Under the pieces are notes generated by a model, which had not been told where the DNA came from, made no database searches, and saw nothing but the letters and a program-made list of their open reading frames with translations. From Candidatus Nomurabacteria bacterium (GTDB lineage Bacteria; Patescibacteriota; Minisyncoccia; Phycocordibacterales; UBA9973): DNA of 32,865 nucleotides. Numbering within the stretch: the first letter of the stretch is position 1; each line of letters begins with the position of its first letter. Shown here one piece after another: positions 29,001 through 32,865 of this stretch. Position numbers and translations under genes: made by a program. The stretch lies in the NCBI GenBank assembly GCA_943354645.1, contig CALRCO010000003.1:1-32865 (forward strand), given 5' to 3'.

Positions 29001-29031
29001 ACAAAAAACTTCCATATTGGGAGTTTTTTGT
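29001..29031 (+). terminator. Second terminator downstream of rplL
   Basis: ACAAAAAACTTCC (29001-29013) / GGGAGTTTTTTGT (29019-29031), 13 bp with one G-T pair, followed by a T-rich run. Confidence 0.8.
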
Positions 29032-29045
29032 TTGTTTTTGTCTAG

Positions 29046-29074
29046 TTGCATGGAGACTCACTTCTCTTTATACT
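29046..29074 (+). promoter_or_regulatory. Promoter of the winged-helix gene
   Basis: TTGCAT (29046-29051), 17-bp spacer, TATACT (29069-29074), ending 7 nt before the ATG at 29082. Confidence 0.8.
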
Positions 29075-29081
29075 ACTGTTC

Positions 29082-29708
29082 ATGATAGAAACTCTAGGAA
29101 AGCTGTTCGGATCGCAAGCACGAGTGAAGGTAATGCGCCTTTTCATGCAAAATCCTGAAACGCCGTTCGATGCAAAAGAAATTGCAAAGCGTTGTCGTAT
29201 CCGTATTGGTGAAGCACGTAAAGAACTCAATCTGTTGCTCGGTGCAAATTTTCTTAAGAAGAAAATTTTTTCAAAAATCATTGAAGGTAAACGAAAATCT
29301 CGTCGCGTGCAGTTTGTTGGAGGATTACTCAATCAAGAATTTGAATATTTAGATGCGCTTCGAGTCCTTGTTGTTGAAGCAAGTCTCATCCAACCAAAAT
29401 ATCTCATTCGTAAACTTCGTCCATCTGGCAAATTAAAATTGGTTATTATGGCGGGTGTCTTTACGCACAATCCAGAGTCCCGACTTGATCTTTTAGTTGT
29501 CGGCGATAATCTTCGTCGCAATGTGATTGAAACAGCAGTTCGCGCTATTGAAGCAGAAACCGGAAAAGAGCTCGCGTATGCAGTATTTGAAACATCTGAA
29601 TTCCAATATCGCATTGATATGTACGACAAGCTCGTCTGTGATGTCCTCGAATTCCCCCATGAAAAATTGATTGATTTGATTGGGGTAAGCGAGAAAATTA
29701 GAATTTAG
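29082..29708 (+). CDS. Winged-helix protein with nucleotidyltransferase-like C-terminal domain
   Basis: In the 208-residue protein, residues 1-75 form a winged helix: LGKLFGSQARVKVMRLFMQN, FDAKEIAKRCRIRIGEARKE and the wing KIIEGKRKSRRVQF. The C-terminal part resembles a minimal nucleotidyltransferase or sensor fold (KLKLVIMAGVF, then ESRLDLLVVGDNLRRNVIE and a DMYDKLVCDVLEFP end). The LDLLVVGD strand sits where catalytic carboxylates lie in nucleotidyltransferases. This combination is common in CPR genomes and is probably a transcription regulator, target unknown. The promoter fixes the start and implies a leaderless message. Confidence 0.75.
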   Translation: MIETLGKLFGSQARVKVMRLFMQNPETPFDAKEIAKRCRIRIGEARKELNLLLGANFLKKKIFSKIIEGKRKSRRVQFVGGLLNQEFEYLDALRVLVVEASLIQPKYLIRKLRPSGKLKLVIMAGVFTHNPESRLDLLVVGDNLRRNVIETAVRAIEAETGKELAYAVFETSEFQYRIDMYDKLVCDVLEFPHEKLIDLIGVSEKIRI

Positions 29709-29738
29709 TAAGTAGATAGTAGTAAATAGTAAGTAGAT
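29707..29738 (+). repeat. Degenerate TAGTAAGTAG tract
   Basis: TAGTAAGTAGATAGTAGTAA and further units follow the winged-helix stop codon. Related to the tracts at 6795-6828, 7510-7575 and 18896-18912. Confidence 0.5.
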
Positions 29739-29748
29739 TCGAACAAAC

Positions 29749-29793
29749 AACAAAAAGGACTGATTTTGCGAAGCAAAATCAGTCCTTTTTGTT
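29749..29793 (+). terminator. Intrinsic terminator
   Basis: A perfect 21-bp stem 29749-29769 / 29773-29793 with loop GAA and a T-rich 3' arm. Confidence 0.9.
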
Positions 29794-29827
29794 AATCCAC
29801 AGGCTGCATATTGCACTTCTTTTAAAA

Positions 29828-29836
29828 TGCTATACT
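29828..29836 (+). promoter_or_regulatory. Extended -10 promoter for the MscS-type gene
   Basis: TGC followed by TATACT (29831-29836). The leader of about 90 nt contains the palindrome TAAAGGTCGACTTTA and small hairpins GGCAAAT/ATTTGCC and CGGC/GCCG, unusually long for this region. Confidence 0.5.
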
Positions 29837-29930
29837 TAAACCAAGTTTAAAGGTCGACTTTAAACAGCGTATTATTAATAATAAGTCGGCAAATATCATT
29901 TGCCATCGGCGTCAGCCGAAATTTCACGAT

Positions 29931-30620
29931 ATGTTGATTAACACATGGGGAAGTGTCTTTAGTGCATCACTCCAAAATCTTTGGTGGGGTTTCATTAATT
30001 TCGTCCCAAATCTTATCGTAGCCATCGTTATTTTTATTATTGGTTGGGTAGTTGCTTCACTTCTTTGTCGCGCGATTGAACACTTGGTTGGTGCTCTCAA
30101 AATCGATCGTCTTTTTGCAAGTGCAGGAGTCGACGATGTGTTGCATCGAGCTGGTATGAAGCTCTCAATCGGTGGTTTCTTGGGTGGCGTGGTTAAATGG
30201 TTCACTATTGTGGTGTTCCTTATGACATCACTTGAAATCCTTGGTTTGACGCAAGTAAATGATTTCCTCCGTGAAGTAGTACTCTCGTACCTTCCACGCG
30301 TTATCGTTGCTGCACTTATCTTGGTGCTCGCAACCGTTATTGCAGATGCAATGCGACGCCTTATCCAAGGCTCAGCAAAGGCTGCAAGTGTACACTCAGC
30401 AAATCTCCTCGGCACTATTGCAAAATATGCTATCTGGATCTTTGCACTTATCATTGCATTGTCTGAACTTGGCATCGCGTCACAGTTCATGCAAATCTTC
30501 TTCACTGGTATCGTAGCGCTTATCGCTATCGGCGGTGGACTTGCATTTGGTTTGGGTGGTAAAGAAGCAGCAGCTCGCTTTATCGAACGTCTTCGAAACG
30601 ATACAAATTCGTCAATGTAA
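29931..30620 (+). CDS. MscS-superfamily membrane protein with conserved TM-helix repeats (CmpX-like)
   Basis: The 229-residue protein has about five membrane helices (19-42, 83-107, 120-140, 159-180, 188-212). The first helix ends IIGWVVASLLCRAIEHLV and the last is followed by GGGLAFGLGGKEAAARFIE, the signature of PF05552-type TM helix proteins related to mechanosensitive channels. The soluble beta domain of full MscS is absent, as is normal for this subgroup. The role is probably in osmotic or envelope stress; gating is not established for such short forms. Confidence 0.78.
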   Translation: MLINTWGSVFSASLQNLWWGFINFVPNLIVAIVIFIIGWVVASLLCRAIEHLVGALKIDRLFASAGVDDVLHRAGMKLSIGGFLGGVVKWFTIVVFLMTSLEILGLTQVNDFLREVVLSYLPRVIVAALILVLATVIADAMRRLIQGSAKAASVHSANLLGTIAKYAIWIFALIIALSELGIASQFMQIFFTGIVALIAIGGGLAFGLGGKEAAARFIERLRNDTNSSM

Positions 30621-30640
30621 TTTATTTGTCTATCTATCCA

Positions 30641-30668
30641 AACAAAACCGCCGAAAGGCGGTTTTGTT
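30641..30668 (+). terminator. Intrinsic terminator with GAAA loop
   Basis: AACAAAACCGCC / GGCGGTTTTGTT, 12 bp, GNRA tetraloop at 30653-30656, 20 nt after the MscS-type gene. Confidence 0.88.
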
Positions 30669-30714
30669 GTTTGTTGGCTGGGGTTGTTTTTTCGCTAATC
30701 ACTAAAGCGAGTCT

Positions 30715-30800
30715 TCTCTACAGAAAAAGCCTTGCGCAAGTTGGCGAACTGAGCAGAGCAAAATTTCAGCAGAAATTTATGCGTGCTTTTTCTGTAGAGA
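30715..30800. other. Structured non-coding segment with 16-bp inverted repeat
   Basis: TCTCTACAGAAAAAGC (30715-30730) and GCTTTTTCTGTAGAGA (30785-30800) are exact complements. The enclosed 54 nt contain the palindrome CTTGCGCAAG and the hairpin AAATTTC / GAAATTT with a short loop. No gene of plausible composition covers it. It could be a small RNA or a miniature mobile element. Confidence 0.6.
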
Positions 30801-30848
30801 TGGCGAGCGACCTTTTTCCACAGAGACTTCTTTTATAAATTCTTTAAG

Positions 30849-30857
30849 TGGTATACT
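30849..30857 (+). promoter_or_regulatory. Extended -10 promoter
   Basis: TGG followed by TATACT (30852-30857), 30 nt before the ATG at 30888. Confidence 0.6.
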
Positions 30858-30887
30858 TATTAGGTTACTAATTAATCTCATATACAA

Positions 30888-31211
30888 ATGAACCAAAATA
30901 CAAATAGTATTAAAACAATCATTATTGTCGTCCTCGTCCTTATTGCTGGGTATTTCATTTATCAAAATTATGCGAATCGCCAAGCTGACCAATCAGGGCG
31001 CATCATCACTAATACTTCTAGTACAAATCCAGGGGTAGCTAAACAGCCTGATCACGTTGCTACATGTACAGGAACAGCATCTAATGGATCTACTTATTCA
31101 GGTACATGGATTGTGTACACAGATGGAACCCACAGTGAACCTTGTCAGGGTATTGCAATGAATCCAAGTTCTGGGGGAACTTCAGTAAAAAATACTTCTC
31201 AACAGTATTAA
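30888..31211 (+). CDS. Exported or membrane-anchored small protein, 107 residues
   Basis: The short N-terminus MNQNTNSIK is followed by a helix at about residues 9-26 (TIIIVVLVLIAGYFIYQNYA). A Ser/Thr/Gly-rich extracellular part with two Cys (ATCTGTASNGSTYSGTWIVY, then GTHSEPCQG) could form a disulfide. No family recognised. Own promoter and terminator. Confidence 0.6.
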   Translation: MNQNTNSIKTIIIVVLVLIAGYFIYQNYANRQADQSGRIITNTSSTNPGVAKQPDHVATCTGTASNGSTYSGTWIVYTDGTHSEPCQGIAMNPSSGGTSVKNTSQQY

Positions 31212-31226
31212 AAAAGAGGGTAGCGT

Positions 31227-31264
31227 AAAAAAGTCAATCATGGTAACCCGTGATTGACTTTTTT
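31227..31264 (+). terminator. Intrinsic terminator
   Basis: AAAAAAGTCAATCA (31227-31240) / TGATTGACTTTTTT (31251-31264), 14 bp. Confidence 0.88.
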
Positions 31265-31272
31265 ATTATATC

Positions 31273-31281
31273 TGATATAAT
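31273..31281 (+). promoter_or_regulatory. Extended -10 promoter
   Basis: TGA followed by TATAAT (31276-31281), 20 nt before the ATG at 31302. Confidence 0.65.
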
Positions 31282-31301
31282 AGTTTTAAACCTTTTAAAC
31301 C

Positions 31302-31709
31302 ATGAAAAAAATGTTTGCAGTGATGATCATTTCGCTTATTGCTTTGCCTATTGCATTTGCGCAGGCCGGCAACAATGATCCAGTAAGTCAAATTGCTATA
31401 CTCGGTGTTTCTCCTTCGGGTATTCCTTCAAAACCAAGGGAATATCGTTGGGATAATCAAGAAATAATTATCGCGTATGAGGCGAAAAGTGCAACAGCAT
31501 CTGAACTTATAAAGTTTCTCTCCATTGAGAAAAATGTAAAAGCATGTACTGATGCATTCGGAACACAATTTTGTCTCCTTGCCATTGAGCTTGATGGTGT
31601 GACTAAAATTATAGTAAAAAATGGAATTGTAGGGAAGCCAGAATTTTCTCTTCCGAAAGCCCCGATAACATGGGCTGACGATGTTCATTTTTTATTGAAA
31701 GAAAAATAG
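31302..31709 (+). CDS. Secreted hypothetical protein with signal peptide
   Basis: The 135-residue protein begins with a classical signal peptide, MKKMFAVMIISLIALPIAFA, with likely cleavage after AFA or AQA. The mature part is small, has two Cys (VKACTDAFGTQFCLLAI) that may pair, and no recognised domain. Own promoter and terminator. It is the last gene before the rRNA operon. Confidence 0.65.
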   Translation: MKKMFAVMIISLIALPIAFAQAGNNDPVSQIAILGVSPSGIPSKPREYRWDNQEIIIAYEAKSATASELIKFLSIEKNVKACTDAFGTQFCLLAIELDGVTKIIVKNGIVGKPEFSLPKAPITWADDVHFLLKEK

Positions 31710-31726
31710 TTTGTTAATTGAATTTT

Positions 31727-31770
31727 AAAGCCCGTTTTCTTGTAAAATTATTTGCAAGAAAACGGGCTTT
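31727..31770 (+). terminator. Intrinsic terminator before the rRNA promoter
   Basis: AAAGCCCGTTTTCTTG (31727-31742) / CAAGAAAACGGGCTTT (31755-31770), 16 bp, followed by TTTTTATA. Confidence 0.9.
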
Positions 31771-31848
31771 TTTTATACCTTTTCCACACCTATTTTCGAC
31801 TCCCGTTTAACCCTTATACCATAAGCTCTAAACCCCCAAAACAGACGC

Positions 31849-31876
31849 TTGACTTTGATTTGCCCACGCGTATAAT
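31849..31876 (+). promoter_or_regulatory. rRNA operon promoter
   Basis: TTGACT (31849-31854), 16-bp spacer, TATAAT (31871-31876). GC-rich bases follow the -10 (GCCC), as in growth-rate-controlled promoters. Confidence 0.8.
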
Positions 31877-31898
31877 AGCCCTACGTCTAACAAGGCGT

Positions 31899-31972
31899 TT
31901 TTCTTTGACAATTTTATTGCATTAATTTTGATAACAAGAGCCCGTACAGTAGAGTCTGTATTTTCTCTTGTT
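31899..31972 (+). promoter_or_regulatory. rRNA leader with boxA-like element and processing stem
   Basis: TTTTTCTTTGACAA at 31899-31912 resembles the boxA antitermination signal of rRNA leaders. AACAAGAG (31933-31940) / CTCTTGTT (31965-31972) with an inner ACAG/CTGT forms a stem just before the 16S 5' end. Confidence 0.5.
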
Positions 31973-31981
31973 TCGTTTGTT

Positions 31982-32865
<884 letters not shown>

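Noticed and set aside
30626-30838. Plus-strand reading frame of 70 codons
   Set aside because: It begins inside the approach to a terminator, uses a non-ATG start and crosses the 16-bp inverted repeat; composition is not protein-like.
30669-30847. SRP RNA, 6S RNA or RNase P RNA
   Set aside because: The conserved signature sequences of those RNAs were not found; only the inverted repeats support structure.

Overview
The window looks like a chromosomal segment of a Candidate Phyla Radiation bacterium, probably a Parcubacteria/Paceibacteria lineage. Points in favour: a 16S rRNA with divergent but self-consistent helix 18, a release factor 2 of only 292 residues, many short single-pass membrane proteins, few Shine-Dalgarno sequences, and many promoters whose -10 box ends 6-9 nt before the start codon (leaderless messages). 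UGA is used as a stop and an RF2 gene is present, so the standard code is in use. The lineage call is an inference from these traits.

Layout. 1-1.7 kb: end of an unrecognised gene, a mini-gene with its own promoter and terminator, a hypothetical gene, tRNA-Asp and a LAGLIDADG endonuclease gene that runs into the tRNA. 1.7-4.4 kb: a VanY-type carboxypeptidase and a convergent, exported glycosidase-like protein. 4.4-6.7 kb: a hairpin array leading into tRNA-Thr(GGT), a leaderless HNH endonuclease gene, tRNA-Thr(CGT) 4 nt before prfB, and a small membrane protein. 6.8-10.2 kb: ftsE, ftsX, pyrG. 10.2-14.4 kb: a carbohydrate cluster with a phosphomannose-isomerase-type cupin, a membrane-anchored GH130 protein, a double GH130 protein and a eukaryote-type phosphomannomutase. 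14.4-17.4 kb (minus strand): four small proteins, a DEAD-box helicase and an alkyltransferase-like protein. 17.4-20.4 kb: tRNA-Gln, a hypothetical gene, a TMEM175-like channel, an iron-sulfur-less MutY-like glycosylase and a membrane protein. 20.4-27.2 kb (minus strand): rluB-type pseudouridine synthase, MFS transporter, hypothetical gene, RNase J, peptide-binding protein, secG. 27.2-32.9 kb: L10 leader, rplJ, rplL, a winged-helix protein, an MscS-type membrane protein, two exported proteins and the 5' 884 nt of a 16S rRNA gene.

How the genes fit together. The 10.2-14.4 kb cluster makes a coherent route: GH130 enzymes interconvert beta-mannosides plus phosphate and mannose-1-phosphate, the mutase links mannose-1-phosphate with mannose-6-phosphate, and the cupin isomerase links that with fructose-6-phosphate. 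It could feed mannan into glycolysis or run backwards to make a mannan reserve.

The most unusual signal is non-coding. Both minus-strand tRNA genes (Asp, Gln) are followed by the same architecture: a palindromic hairpin touching the tRNA 3' end, a second hairpin, then a core of about 100 nt ending in an inverted copy of that tRNA's own T-arm sequence. The two cores share 49 of 57 central positions, and differences in stems are compensatory, so the element appears to be a structured and tRNA-matched sequence. Other structured DNA includes the hairpin array before tRNA-Thr, a hairpin cluster plus a second rplL-like tail after rplL, and a 15-bp long-range stem in the rplJ leader.
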